Counted from the first letter of the stretch, positions 1 through 12,452 are shown. The stretch is DNA of 64,000 nucleotides from Hevea brasiliensis (GCF_030052815.1 NC_079496.1:41007593-41071592), one strand, 5' to 3'. Program-made: numbers and translations. The notes: a model not told the origin generated them from the sequence alone.

Positions 1-2659
1 ATATAATACTGAAAATGAAAGGCAGATACAAAACATGATTATAAATTTTTAGTCCAAACAATTTCATTTAGGAAGTCTCAAAATGAATTTCATAAAAACA
101 CATAGTTATATCATGCCATTTAGAACAATACTCATCTCAATAGCCAGAGGCTTATGAGAAATCACAAGACTAGCTAGCTCAAACTATGGGTACCCATTCA
201 AATTTCTTCCTCTACTGGCACACACCTCAACACCTCAGCTAGAGAGGGAATCAAAATTCAAAACTATTTCCTCCCACTAGTCATGCTAGTGAGGTATTCA
301 AATATATGGTCATGATACTGTGATTTCAAAACTATCTTAACAATTTATCAAATAGTTACTGATAATTAAATCACATATCATCAAATTTCCAACAATTTAG
401 ATCAAAAGCATAATGTGCAGTTCAATCATCATTTTGCAATATAAGTAAACCACAAATCATTTCATGCACTTTGCAAAGAAATTTGAAAGAATGCTTATAT
501 TGTGCACAAACCTCATGCGAGTCGCCTCTTGGCCTTGACTCGATGCCTCGAGTTCTTTCTCGGTATTCTTTTCAATTGAAACACACAATTTTATAGTGTT
601 TCAGTATCATAGTTTATCATAAGTCCAAAACTAAATTCAAATTTATTTATATCTAGCTTATTATGCTTAACCTGATGTTCTTTAAAAATTTGTATTTTAG
701 GGTTACTATTCACGATACTATTCAAGTCAATTTTTTGACTTTCTAATGCTTAATAGGTATGGGAATTTCAATTTCACCCACATACCACATTTTGGTTACC
801 TAATTTGTTGGTTTTGGTTGTTTTCTCAAACTTTAAGTTTCTTAGGTGAAACTTCCAAAATTTCAGATTTAGTACCCTATTTTGCACTGTTCCAGTGGTC
901 AAGTTGCTGTGGTAATTTGGTTAAGTTTGCCCCATAGAAGTTGTTCCTTATTGTCTTAACTTTATTTCCATTTTTTAATCACTCCATTTGGAGTTTTGTA
1001 GCCTTAGTTATGGCCATTTGAACATGGCTGGCCGGATTTGGTATTATCCAGAATTCTGGGCATTTCCTGGATTTTGGCAATTTTTGTACATTGACTGAAA
1101 GTAAGTTTTTGCAGAGATTATGGTCAAAGTTTGGGTTTGTTTTCTTCATGAAAGTTGTAGTGCTATATCTAAGCTTCCTATCGGTATAAAATTCAGGTCA
1201 TTTGGACCTTCCTAGACCAAGTTATGGTCATTTATGTAACTACTGTTTATTTGATCATTTTGTACAGGGCAGTGTGCCCAATTTTAGATTTGATCTAATT
1301 GTTCACTAAGTTATGATCACTTTTTGGGCATGATTCCTAAATGAAAAATGTGCCATTTTGTGTCTAGTTTCATTCCCAATTGGCCTCACACCAATTGGGC
1401 TGGTAAATTTTCAGTTTTGATCCCTGAAAGGGACCTAGGTCAAGCTGCCTGCAGACTGACCCTAACCAATCTGAATTGGAACTTGTTTCCAACAATTCAT
1501 ACACACCACAAATGGTCACAATTGACCATTTCTCAATTCAAATAAGGTCAACTACATCAATTGACTAATTCTTAACTTTTTCTCTAATTTTTCACAAGCT
1601 CCAAACCCTAGTTACATACATTTCAACTCTAATGCAATTTAAAGTGTATATTCATGATCTATACACCTAATTCACTTCAAATAACCATTCAAACACCTCG
1701 AACTCATTCATTTCAAACCCTAACCCTAGCTGGCTGAAATTCCTATTTGATCCCCCAAGGATAGTTTTTGTTTGATTTTACAAAATTTCTAAGTTTATTA
1801 AACTAGAACATAAACAACAATTTCCAAGTTTAGATTACTAACCTCAAACTCTGATTTTCAATTTCTCCAAATCTTCAATTTCTTCCTTTTCTTTCTCCTT
1901 CAATCTTCTTTTCTAGTTGGGATAATAAGGTTTGATGGAAAATTTTGGGGAATTTAGGGTTGATTAATGGGATCAAAAGCTTGAGATCAAACTTTAATGG
2001 TGAAAACCAGGGAGGGAAAGTGAGAGTGAGGGTGGCCGGCTTAGGTGAGAGAAGATGAGAGTGATTTTTTATTTTTCTTTTCTTTTGAATTTTAGCTTAA
2101 TTAATACATAATTATCCCACAAATTTCAATTTTTAAATATTAGATTTATTGCATCATGCTTATGTCATGCATGATGTAAATAAACTTTTATTTTCTTTTC
2201 CTTTTTCTTTTGCATTTATTTTTCCATTAGTTCTTTAATTTAATTATTGATCTTGAAATTTTCATTTCTCCAATTTTATTGGACAGTTAGGTCAGGAGTT
2301 AGCTCTAGGGATGAATTGACCAAATTGCCCCTCACTAGCTCAATCTGGTTTGCAGGTTATTCGATATTTCTTTCGGATCCCTGACCTAATTATTTGATTT
2401 GCTTAACAATTATTTTTCGTGATTTTCTCTTTTCCACTGTGTTCGCAATAGTCCTAAGGACCACAGTGTCACATTTTATGATTCGAAATTTGAGCTTAGA
2501 ATGACCTCACAGTCATTTCCCGATGAGGTCACCCATCGCTATGAGTCACGGGTCATTAAATTTTTTATGTTTTGTTTTTCTTCTTTATACTTAACCATTT
2601 GGCAATGATTAATTATTTGCGTTCAGGGCTTATTTAGGCATCTTAGTTGTGGTTCTAAT
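1..2659 (-). mobile_element. L0: partial LTR of a Ty3/gypsy element (left part)
   Basis: The stretch aligns by eye with the RE2 LTR in the same orientation: the shared block with TTGTGCACAA near 500-510, the inverted GAAACAC/GTGTTTC pair near 577-603, and the GC-richer block at about 2280-2640 all recur at 11180-13400. It carries no coding sequence. It begins before the window and is cut at 2659 by RE1, then resumes after 7513. It is more diverged from RE2 than the two RE2 LTRs are from each other, so it is an older or different subfamily member. Whether it is a solo LTR or one end of a longer element cannot be decided, because the left end is missing. Confidence 0.8.
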
Positions 2660-3318
2660 TGTAACATCCTCACTTTAGCTAGTCCGTACAGTCTACTGTT
2701 CCGGTGACCAATGTCGGTCCAGAAAGCTAGAACGTCCGAAAAAATATTTATACTAAAGTGAGGAACCATAATTAACTCAAATATTAATGAGAAAAATTTA
2801 GGAAAAATTTTAGAAATAAAATACAACTAAGTTAAATGAGCCGGTGCCCTAACGATAGGTAACCTAGTGAGAAGTTGCGGTTCTCGCAATTAGGAGCCCT
2901 AGACCTAGGGGAAAAATTATAAAATAATTATTGGGACTCCAGAGAAGGGTTATTGAGATTCTTATGGCATTAGAATGCCATGAAAATGCTTAGAAAAATT
3001 TTTCAATCAGTACAGACAATTTTGGCTCGTTAAGCCAAATGGAAGGCATTTTGGTCATTTCGTCTTCAGAGATAATTTTTGGCCAACTTGTCCAGTTAAA
3101 TAAATAATTTATACAACATAAAATATGAATAAATGTTGTTAAAAAATTAATTGAAATTAAATAGACAAGAAAATGAGAGAAAATGAAAGAAAATGGACTT
3201 ATGACATCATAATGATGTCATTAAGATTCTCCCAACCAACCCAATGTTGACACATGGCATAACTTTATTTAAAAGAGATAAAATGGGCTAAAAAATAAAA
3301 TGAAATCAGAACCTTCTC
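2660..3318 (+). repeat. RE1 5' LTR, truncated
   Basis: These 659 bases match the start of the 3' LTR (4362 to about 5020) with scattered substitutions. The match stops at the shared ACCTTCTC (about 3311-3318), where integrase coding sequence begins. Confidence 0.92.
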
Positions 3319-4338
3319 ACTGGAGAAGTTAGCGGAATTGTATATCAGTGAGATAGTTAGACTGCATGGAATCTCACTTTCCATCATATCTAATCGAGAC
3401 CCAAGGTTTACATCGAGATTCTGGAAAAAGTTGCAAGAAGCCTTAGGCACACAACTCCGTTTTAGCACGGCTTTTCATCCTCACACGGATGGACAGTCAG
3501 AACGAGTAATCCATGTAAACCTAAGAACTAATTGAATTTTCATAGTTAATAAATTGAACTGATAGTAACAATGTGAAATATGTGATAGATCCTGGAGGAT
3601 ATGCTAAGGAGTTGTGTCATTGAGTTTGAGGGGAGTTGGGATAGGTACCTTCCACTGGCAGAATTCGCATATAACAATAGCTACCAAGTTAGCATTCAAA
3701 TGGCTCTGTATGAAGCACTATATGGGAGGAAATGTAGAACACCAGTGTGTTGGACTGAATTGGGCGAAGATAAGCTGGTAGGACCAGACCTGGTGAAATA
3801 AACTGAGGAGAAAGTGAAGATAATTAAAGCTAACTTGAAGGTTGCCTCAAATAGACAGAAATCTTATGTTGACTTGAAGAGAAAAGAGATAGAGTATGCA
3901 GTTGGCGATAAAGTGTTTCTCAAAGTGTCATCGTGGAAGAACGTACTGAGGTTTGGGAGAAAGGGTAAGTTAAGCCCTAGGTTCATTGGCCCATATGAAG
4001 TCATTGAATGTGTGGGACCAGTGGCCTATCAACTAGCCTTACCACCAGAACTAGATAAAATCCATAATGTATTTCATGTTTCTATGCTGAGAAGATATCG
4101 CTCAGACCCTTCCCATGTCATTTCCATGGAAGAGATTGAAATCCAACCGGACTTGACATATACAAAAGAACCTATACAGATCCTAGGTCGGGAAGTGAAG
4201 GAACTGAGAAATAAACAAATTCCACTGGTGAAAGTGCTTTGGAGGCACCACAACACTGAAGAAGCAACTTGGGAAAGTGAAGAGATGATGAGGCAACAGT
4301 TCCCTCAATTGTTTGCATCAAGTAAATTTCGAGGATGA
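3319..4338 (+). pseudogene. RE1 integrase C-terminal fragment with chromodomain-like tail
   Basis: Two exon-like blocks flank a 74-base GT-AG interval (3515-3588). The first block covers the integrase core around the second catalytic Asp (NRDPRF) and the catalytic Glu (GQSERVI). The second block resumes in register and carries the AEFAYNNSY segment, the GPY/F-type module (RFIGPYEV, near 3985-4010) and a C-terminal chromodomain-like segment (VKVLWRHH to EEATWE, about 4228-4275). It ends in TGA at 4336-4338. A TAA at 3799-3801 replaces a Gln codon. The HHCC zinc domain and the first catalytic Asp are deleted, so the product could not be an active integrase. It is nearly the same protein as the RE5 integrase. 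Confidence 0.9.
3515..3588 (+). other. Putative spliceosomal intron in RE1 integrase
   Basis: The interval starts GTAAAC and ends GATAG, is AT-rich, and contains in-frame stops. Removing it joins the integrase reading frame exactly where the intronless RE2 and RE3 proteins are continuous (after QSERVI plus one residue, before LEDML). The same interval occurs at the same codon boundary in RE5 (38647-38721). Confidence 0.75.
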
Positions 4339-4349
4339 AATTTTTCTTA

Positions 4350-4361
4350 GAGGGGAAGAGT
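4350..4361 (+). promoter_or_regulatory. RE1 polypurine tract
   Basis: AGGGGAAGAG lies immediately before the 3' LTR start at 4362, the expected plus-strand priming site. RE5 has the same tract on the minus strand. Confidence 0.85.
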
Positions 4362-6832
4362 TGTAACATCCTCACTTTAGCTAGTCTGTACAGTCTACTG
4401 TTCCGATGACCAATGTCGGTCCAGACAGCTAGAACGTCCAGAAAAATATTTAAACTAAAGTGAGGAACCATAATTAACTCAAATATTAATAAGAAAAATT
4501 TAGGAAAAATTTTAGAAATAAAATACAACTAAGTTAAATGAGCCGGTGCCCTAGCGATGGGTAACCTAGTGAGAAGTTGAGGTTTCGCAACTAGGAGCCC
4601 TAGACCCGGGGGAAAAATTATAAAATAATTATTGGGACTCCAGAGAAGAGTTATTGAGGTTCTTATGGCATTAGAATACCAAGGAAATTCTTAGAAAAAA
4701 TTTTCAATCGGTACAGACGATTTTGGCTCGTTAAGCTAAATGGAGGGCATTTTGGTCATTTCGTCTTCAGAGATAATTTTTGGCCAACTTGTCCAGTTAA
4801 ATAAATAATTTATATAACATAAAATATGAATAAATTTTGTTAAAAATTTAATTGAAATTAAATAGACAAGAAAATGAGAGAAAATAAAAGAAAATGGACT
4901 TATGACATCAGAATGATGTCATTAAGATTCTCCCAACCAACCCAATGTTGACACATGGCATAACTTTATTTAAAAGAGATAAATGGGCTGAAAAATGAAA
5001 TGAAATCAGAACCTTCTCTCCCTATCTTCTTCTTGCCGTGACCTTATCCACCATAACCACCATTTTCAAGCTTTTTCAAGCTTGATTTCCCTAGCTCTCA
5101 CCCCACAAAACCACATACTCCCAACACAAAAAAGTGTTCTTGCATCTTGGTGATTCTTTTGGGAGCAAAAAGAAGAGGAAAACAAGAACCCTAACAAGAG
5201 GGGAAACTTCACTCCATAGAGGTTAGTGACCTAACCATAGTTTTCACCTCAAATTCATGTTAAGGACTATGTATGAGTGCAATTTATAAAGAAAATTTGT
5301 TGAATACCATTTGTATGCCAACCCATAATTTTTGGCAGCCATGGTTAGGGCAAGATTTTGATGATTTTAATGAAGTTAGAAAGGTAGTATGGCTGCCCAT
5401 AATATACATCTTGTAAGTAAAGTGATGAAATGCAATGATAATGCATGGTTTTGTAATGTTGAGTTAGGGTTTGGGGTGGAAAATGAGACCTTGATCATGT
5501 GATGATGGAAGTAGATTTTAATGGTCAATTAGTGACCATTTGGTTTGGTTTGAATTAAAAATGAAGTGAATTGTGTTGTGGGATTTGGGTTTGGTGTGGC
5601 TACCCTTGGTGATCTATAGGATTGGACATGAGTCCAGCAGGTTTGGGCAGCAATAACTTGAATTATAGAGGTTGAATTGGTGCAAGGCTAATTGTACATG
5701 AAACTAGACACATAATGGCACAACTTTGGTGAAGAAACCATGCCCAGAAAACCAAACCAAGTTGATCAAAAGTTTGCCCTAATTTGGGTGACCTGTAGTC
5801 TGCATAGGCAAAATGACTAAATGAACAGTGTTTGGTCATTTGGCCATAACTCAGTGTAGAAAGGTCCAATTGACCTGAAATTTTACCAGAAACAAGATGA
5901 GATATATATCTACAACTTTCATGAAGAAACCTAACCCAAATTATGACCAGAACATATTCAATAAGTGAGTTGCAGTCACTATTCCAAGTACTATAGATTT
6001 GGTCAGTCCAGAAATTCTGGACAAAATTTCAAGCCGGCCAGTTGTGGTTTTTGGGCCATAACTTGAGCTAAAAAACTCCAAATTGAGTGATTCAAAAAAG
6101 AAAATGCAACTAGACAAAATAAGGAACAACTTTCATGTTGATCAGTTTACCAAATTCCCATCGCAAAAATGACTAATGGAACAGTAAAAACAAAGCATGA
6201 AAACTGAAAAATTCTGTCCAATTAACATTAAGCTTAGAAATGGTATTGGCAACTAATACCAACAAGTTTAAAATGCAAAATGTGGTATGTTAATGATATT
6301 TAAACCAATATACCTATTGTCAATGCAAAAGTCAACATTTTGGTTGACCAATGAAATGAATAGTAGCCATAAAATTTCAATTTCAAAGAATTACATAAAT
6401 TAAAAGTGTTAAATGCCCTAGTAGGCCTAATGTGATTGATTTGGATAGGTTGGTATGCCAATAGGATTCTGTTAGCAGTACTGTCTATGGCTTCATGCCA
6501 TTCTGTGTTTCATGGCTTCCCATGCCATTCTATGACATAATAGTCGTTGGCTATTTTACTTGAGTTGTTGCATTCGGGTTTTATCCCTGATAATTATTAC
6601 AGCTTATTAGCTGTTCTGTTGCACACTGGGAGACACAATGTGACTGATGGTGTGATGGTCCGAGGTACTTAGTACCCAGTGCCAGTTTACCCATTTATCC
6701 AATCCAGTCAACTAATATGGGTTACTTGGGCAATGATAATAAATATTACCAAATTTTAATTGAATAATGCTGTAATAAAAATCGAAAAGTAAGTCTACTC
6801 AAAAAAATGAAATTATACATTCTGCAAATTTA

Positions 6833-6857
6833 TTTTATTTTATTTTATTTTATTTTA
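6833..6857 (+). repeat. ATTTT microsatellite
   Basis: About five TTTTA units in the RE1 3' LTR. A shorter version lies at the same LTR position in SL1 (about 52062-52081). Confidence 0.85.
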
Positions 6858-6861
6858 TATT

Positions 6862-6910
6862 GTCACCACTAAGCAGAATTGCTTAGCGCGTCGCTTTTGC
6901 CACGCGCAGG
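6862..6910 (+). promoter_or_regulatory. Double stem-loop module, RE1 LTR
   Basis: Hairpin 1 is CTAAGCA/TGCTTAG with a 4-base loop. Hairpin 2 is GCGCGTCGC/GCCACGCGC with a TTTT loop and one mismatch. It lies about 600-640 bases before the LTR 3' end. Confidence 0.75.
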
Positions 6911-7513
6911 TACTGGAAACCTAGCTAGGGAGCCCAGCAGACATCAGACTGGGTGAACTTTCAAACCTGAATCCGGAGTCCAGAGTCACCTCACATTTGC
7001 AGTGCATATGGTAGGACATTAGGACTTTAGGGTAGCATTTTGTATCTTGCATTTTCTACTAGTTTGGATTGTAACTATAAACTCTTGTAATTATGTAATA
7101 ATGTAAATATATAAAATTTCATGTTATTAAAATTTTCTGTATAATGTATGTTGATAAATGAATTGTTGAAAAATATTTATGAATATGCTTCAAGTGGTGA
7201 TGTGAATATAAAAATTTCTAAAAATAGTATTGAGATTTTGAGATTGATTTGAAATGTGTATAATGGAGTTTGGATTTGGAAATTATATTGGAAGTGTTTT
7301 TAAATAGGTTCAGAAGAACTGTTTTTCCAATTTAAACCGGCACTCTGCCGGATTTTCTATAAAATTTGCAGAAAAATTCAAATTTATCAAAAATTGTAAA
7401 TAAATAAATTAAAAGGGATAAATTGTAATTGAAACATGAATTGGTGCTCCGGCACACTGAGTGGCATAGCTTGCTCGACTACACTGTAGACGGGTAAGTG
7501 GTGTCACACTAAT

Positions 7514-7588
7514 CCTTTTACTTTTCTGGACCAATATCGATCACCGGAACAGTAAAATGTACCAGGCTATGCCAATAGGTGTGTTACA
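7514..7588 (-). mobile_element. L0: terminal part of the same LTR
   Basis: After the RE1 target duplication CTAAT (2655-2659 and 7509-7513) the L0 LTR resumes. It ends with TGTTACA at 7588, matching the ends of the other minus-strand LTRs here. What follows has no polypurine tract, so this is the outer end of an element or of a solo LTR rather than an LTR/internal junction. Confidence 0.75.
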
Positions 7589-7838
7589 AAATCCATCCAA
7601 CTAGGATATTCGTTTCCTACTTTGGAAGTGTAGGATTTGCCAAGTTAGTGGAAGGACCAATTTGATTAAAAGACCATAATCATTTTGGTTAATTACTTAA
7701 TACATTTACTAATTAATCTAGTTATTTTCTGCAGTTAATTTTCTGATAAAAATGAGCACACAATAACCACCACCATCCAATATCTTTGCGAGCATACTTG
7801 ATCACAATAGGTTGACAGGACCTAATCTTTCTAATTAG
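7589..7838. other. Unassigned AT-rich segment
   Basis: These 250 bases lie between the L0 LTR end and the start of TAT1. I see no open frame of note, no repeat match inside the window and no terminal motifs. It could be older host DNA or an older transposon. Confidence 0.5.
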
Positions 7839-9967
7839 TGTCGCAAGGTATTTTGCGGTCGCCTGGACGAACACTCACCGAAGTGGGAAAGAGTGAGGAG
7901 TCGTCACTTTAATTTTGAGGGAAATTAAAGAAAACCATTTATGAAAATACAAATTAAAATGAAACCACTTCAAATACAGAGATTCTAGGTTCGGGGTCCG
8001 TAAACGGGTGGGGAAGGTGTTAGGCACCCCACCTCGTCCTTCAATGAGGGTGAGCAGATTTAACCTTACGTTCTTTATAAATTAAAATCGATAGTTAGGG
8101 GGGCTTCAATGGAAATGTTAATCCTTTTGATAAAAAGGAATATTTGATTTTTCACTAATTCGGATTACCCAGATACATAAGTAAATGAGACAACCTTAGT
8201 GAATTGGTGTTGTGTTGCGGTTTTTGTTTGTGGGATTACTTTGCATATTTGTTAGAATTTGATTTGAGAATTGGATAAGAACTCTCCTCCAATCTCTTTT
8301 AAGATTAAAATTTCCATTGGATATCGGATAAGAACTCTCCTCCGATCTCTTTTAGATTAAAATTTCGATTGGAAATCGAATAAGAACTCTCCTCCGATCT
8401 CTTTTAGATATTTATGAGAATTTTTAGTGAGAATCGGATAAGAACTCTCCTCCGATCTCTTATAGATATTTATTAAAATTTTTGGTTAAGAATCGGATAA
8501 GAACTCTCCTCCGATCTCTCTTAAATATTTATTAGAATTTTGGTTGAGAATCGGATAAGAACTCTCCTCTGATCTCTTGTAGACATTTATTAAAAATTTT
8601 TGGATTGAGAATCGGATAAGAACTCTCCTCCGATCTCTTTTAAATATTTGTTAAAAATTTGGATTGAGAATCGGATAAGAACTCTCCTCCGATCTCTTAT
8701 TTGGTTTGGATGAAGGTCGGGTAAGAACTTTCCCCGGACCTCTTGAAATTTAATTACCATCGTATCGCGCGAGTACCCTACTTTAAGCTAAGGGTTTTGG
8801 CGTCTGAGGACATTGGGGGCCTAGATTAGGTCCTTTTTCAAACTCATCGGTACCTTATGACTAGATAGGGAATACCGAACTGAACTTTTGCCGCTCTCTT
8901 ATGTGATCGGCTTACCAGTACCCTTAAACAAGCAGCATCCGCTCTCTTTTACTTGCTAGTCTGAAATTCAATTTTACTCCGGCTCTCCATCTTACCCAGT
9001 CATCTTCTGGAGCTAGTCTAGTGGTTCGACTTCATGATTCTCTAATTTATTATCCTAACATTTATTATTATCTTTTTTTTTTTTAAAAAGAAAACTCTTA
9101 GATTAAAATATTGCTACCAACACTTTATCAAACTACCTACACCTTACCCGTAACCCGAACACCCGCGTTGGAAGATAAACAAAGACCAAGAATAAAGAAA
9201 TAACGTAAACTGTTGTATCAAAAGATAGACTCATGAGAATAACCACCTACGTGGGACCTTCTGACATAAGACAAACTTTAATGAAAATTACGTGCATAAA
9301 TAAAAAGAAAATAAAGATGAACATTGGATAAGGCAATGGTTCAAACACTCACCTGCAGGAAGTTAAACTTATTGAACTAATTATGGATTCACGAATGTTG
9401 CAGAGTCTCAGGCTAATAGTCTGGGGACTAATGCTTGCCTTGAAATGACGAATGCCTAGTTAGCATATAATTGAACCGGAATGATAATGAAGGAGATTGA
9501 ACTCAGAAAATAAAAGTGGATATAAAGGTGGTAAAAACAGAACTGATACTTAAGAAAGAGTATCACAGAGCAATGAACAAACTAAAAATCAGGAGTTCCA
9601 GTGTCCAATACTTCTTCAAAGAAAATACTTGAGAAAACTGGTTTCTAAAGTCTTTCTAGCTTAAAAATAGCAGAGTAGCGAAACTGAATTAATTTTCAGA
9701 GCCTTTCCACTATAATCACCACCCTTTCTTTCGTCCTCCCTTGAACAGTTTTCATGCAGGCATTTATAGGGACCAGGTGCTCCCCATGAAGGGTCAGGAT
9801 TTATTTTAAGGGAGATGGAAGGTTTGGATTTTGAAGGACATGATCTGACGTTTGGGAATTAAAAAGAATCAGAATGAACGGCTTAGATCCTTTTCAGAAA
9901 TTTGCCCTTTTTCCCTTCTAATCTGACGGTTCCAAATTTTCTTGTCCAGGGCGATCCGAGGGCTAGG
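7839..9967 (+). mobile_element. TAT1: Tat/Ogre-like LTR, left part
   Basis: It starts TGTCGCAAGG after a possible target site ATTAG (7834-7838). The opening section has the style of Tat/Ogre-lineage LTRs: a GGAGTCGTCACTTT block near 7898, then a ..GGTTCGGGGTCCG.. to GGTGTTAGGCACCCC block near 7988-8030. This lineage call rests on remembered sequence style and is moderate. Inside are a tandem array (8271-8750) and a poly-T/A tract near 9070. RE2 interrupts it at CTAGG (9963-9967, duplicated at 21774-21778). The LTR 3' end was not located, and no primer-binding site was recognised. Confidence 0.6.
8271..8750 (+). repeat. Tandem array of about nine 46-61 base units in the TAT1 LTR
   Basis: The core TCGGATAAGAACTCTCC followed by TCCGATCTCTT recurs with starts near 8271, 8324, 8376, 8434, 8493, 8551, 8612, 8671 and 8717. 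The spacings are 53, 52, 58, 59, 58, 61, 59 and 46 bases. The core stays constant while the AT-rich spacer varies. The last unit is the most diverged (GGTCGGGTAAGAACTTTCC). The core also contains a short inverted pair (ATCGGA / TCCGAT). Confidence 0.93.
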
Positions 9968-10617
9968 TGTCACACCTTACCCCTCTGTAAGACATAACCT
10001 AATCCCATAGAATACTTGATGAACTACCGAACTTCACCTACCGATAATTCATTAAGTACACTACAAGGGATTTTGGAACCATTTTCTTACATTTTAGAAG
10101 TGGTAAGCATTTTGGTAAGAATTAAAAATCATTTATTCAAGATTTAAATACTAATAAAAATTTTATCCATTTAAATTTTGCCGCAAATTTTATAAAAATT
10201 TTGACAGAGTTCCGTTTGAAATTGGAGAAAACAGTTCTTCAAATACCTAAAAAAACACTTCCAAAAGTTTTTCACAACTCCCAACCTTCAATATATCTCA
10301 ATCAACTCAATTCAACACACTTCAAATAATTTCACAATACAAATCAAGATTTGTCATCTCAAAATATTTAATATCTCCAATCACAAAGCATAAAGTAAGA
10401 AATTCATAAGTACAAATATTAATTTATAGAAGGAAATCCAAAAAAAATAATATTATTACAATTTATTTACAACTGCTCAACTTACATTGATACATACAAC
10501 ATTTCTATATTTACATCAAAATCATCTACAAGGGTATAAAATAATACCCGTACAAAATGATCGATGTGGTCCACAATTCGATAGCAGCTCACTCTGCTGC
10601 TTTCTCCTTGCTCTTAT

Positions 10618-10668
10618 CTGCGACAGCAAAATAAGCTATCGCTGAGTATAAAAATACTCAGTGGTGCA
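10618..10668 (-). promoter_or_regulatory. Double stem-loop module, RE2 3' LTR
   Basis: Element strand: CTGAGTAT/ATACTCAG (8 pairs, 4-base loop), then GCGATAGC/GCTGTCGC with one G-U pair. Confidence 0.78.
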
Positions 10669-11251
10669 CAATAAAAATTTAAAATGCAATACATAAATCA
10701 TTCATTGGTGAAGCACAATTTAAATATTTCTTAAATTAACAATGCTCATAATAACACAATTTAGTCAAATAATTTCATAAACACAGTGTTGCCAAAGTCA
10801 TACACAACTTAAGCCATGACACAAAATTTTCGATCAATGCCGTGTTGCACACCACAACAAAGCAATCTCAACCCCATTAATCGAAATCAATGAGGGAGGT
10901 GGCTAGCTAGCTAATGAGTACTCATCCGATCTCAACCTCAACTGGCAAGCCAGAGAGGGAGGAAAATAAACGATCTCAACCCCATAAATGGAGGAGGAAT
11001 AATGTGATACTGTCATGCTAAGTGTGAACATAAAATCAATTCAAAACAATTTATTCAAACAATTTATGAGAAATCTGATCAATTTCCAAAGTTACATTTA
11101 CGATTATAAAATGGCAACACAGTACATAATTAATCAAAGAAGTCAAATTTTTGAGATTAAAATATTTAAACAATTATTATTGTGCACAAACCTGACGTGA
11201 GTCGCCTTTAGGCCTTGACTCAGTCTCTTCGAGTTTCCAAGTCTTTTTCAG

Positions 11252-11280
11252 CTGAAACACACAATTTCACAGTGTTTCAG
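11252..11280 (-). promoter_or_regulatory. GAAACAC inverted repeat, RE2 3' LTR
   Basis: CTGAAACAC and GTGTTTCAG separated by 11 bases. Similar pairs lie at 19596-19624 (RE2), 576-604 (L0), 31703-31730 and 49453-49480 (RE4), and 52936-52962 and 61404-61430 (RE3). Confidence 0.65.
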
Positions 11281-12437
11281 TACCATAACTTAGCACAAAA
11301 TCCAAAAATAAATTTTACTTCATTTTTACCTAGCTTTAATGTACTAATTTCGACGTTCTCGAAGTTTTTGTGTTTCGGGTTACTATTCACTACACTATTC
11401 AAGTCAAATTGTTGACTTTTTAAGGCTTAATAGGTATGGGAACTCCAACTTCACCCACATACCACATTTTGGTAATTAAATTTGTTTGTTTTGGTTATTT
11501 TCTTAAAGCTTAAGTCCTTTTGGCCAAATTGTCAAATTTTCAGTTTTGGTGCTCCAAGTTGCACTGTTCCATTGGTCAATCTACTGTTGGAATTTGGCAA
11601 ACCTTTCTTTATAGAAAATGTTCCTTATTGTCTTAAGTTTATTCTCATTTTTGGATCACCTCAATTGGAGTTTTGTAGCTCAAGTTATGACCATTTGAAC
11701 TAGGGCTGCTGGATTGAAAACAACCCAGATTTTCTAGGCAATTCTGGTGCTTGCAGATTTGAGTCACTAACTGGGGGTGGCCAAATGGCTTGGTTGCTGG
11801 CAGAGTTTGGACGTGTGTTCTACATGAAAATTTTAGGTCTATATCTCATCTAACCTCTGGAAAAATTTCAGGTCATTTTGACCTGCCTAGCTCGAGTTAT
11901 GACCAAATGAACAAACACTGTTTATTTGGTCAGTTTATCTGATGTGATGCTCTTATTTAACTTTGGTCAATTGGTTCACTAAGTTTTGGTCACTTTTTGG
12001 GCATGGTTCCTAAATGAAAATTGTGTCATTTTATGTCTATTTTCATTCCCAATTGGTACCATATCAATTAGACTTGTAAAATTTCAGTTTTGGTCCTTCA
12101 AAGTTGACTTTGTCATGCTGCCAGCAGCATGACCATTCAACCTCCGAATTTGGCTTCACTCCCAACAATTCAAACACAACTCATTTGGTCACAATTGACC
12201 ATTTATCACTTTACAATAGGTCAAACATGCCATTTACTCATTTCTTGCATTTTTGGTTCACAAACCCTAAGTCCCAAAACCCTAACTCACTTAATTGTTA
12301 CAATTAATCACATTTATGCATTTCCATCTTACTACCATACTCATGTAAGTTAACTAACACCTTTAATTCATTCTAAACACATCAAACCATACAAAATCAT
12401 ACTCCCCTTCAATAGGCCAAAATTTCAGTTTGGTCCT

Positions 12438-12452
12438 CCCCCCCCCCCCCCC
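12438..12452 (+). repeat. Homopolymer C run (15 bases)
   Basis: Fifteen C in the RE2 3' LTR. The same position in the 5' LTR, near 20786, has eight. The difference reflects slippage, or a consensus error in a homopolymer. Confidence 0.9.

Larger units (their letters stand above)
2660..7508 (+). mobile_element. RE1: internally deleted Ty3/gypsy chromovirus
   Basis: The element begins TGTAACATCC and ends GTGTCACA. It is flanked by the 5-base duplication CTAAT (2655-2659, 7509-7513). It consists of a truncated 5' LTR (2660 to about 3318), the last part of integrase (3319-4338), a polypurine tract and a full 3' LTR (4362-7508). The primer site, gag, protease, reverse transcriptase, RNase H and most of integrase are gone, as are the last ~2.5 kb of the 5' LTR. 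The deletion joins LTR sequence directly to integrase sequence. The LTR is related to those of RE5, RE6 and SL1. Confidence 0.93.
4362..7508 (+). repeat. RE1 3' LTR (about 3.15 kb)
   Basis: It begins TGTAACATCC and ends GTGTCACA, and the right target duplication follows. It contains an ATTTT-type microsatellite (about 6833-6857), the double stem-loop module (6862-6910) and a conserved block near the 3' end (about 7290-7350). Short open frames inside it are on either strand and show no family resemblance. RE1-type LTR sequence also makes up SL1. Confidence 0.93.

Noticed and set aside
3515..3588. The integrase interruption in RE1 as a simple insertion or mutation
   Set aside because: The same interval is present at the same codon boundary in RE5, with GT-AG ends and exact restoration of the frame. 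A private insertion is unlikely.
8271..8750. Repeat-spacer array resembling a CRISPR
   Set aside because: Spacers are short, AT-rich and similar to each other, periods vary, no cas genes exist nearby, and the context is a plant retrotransposon LTR.
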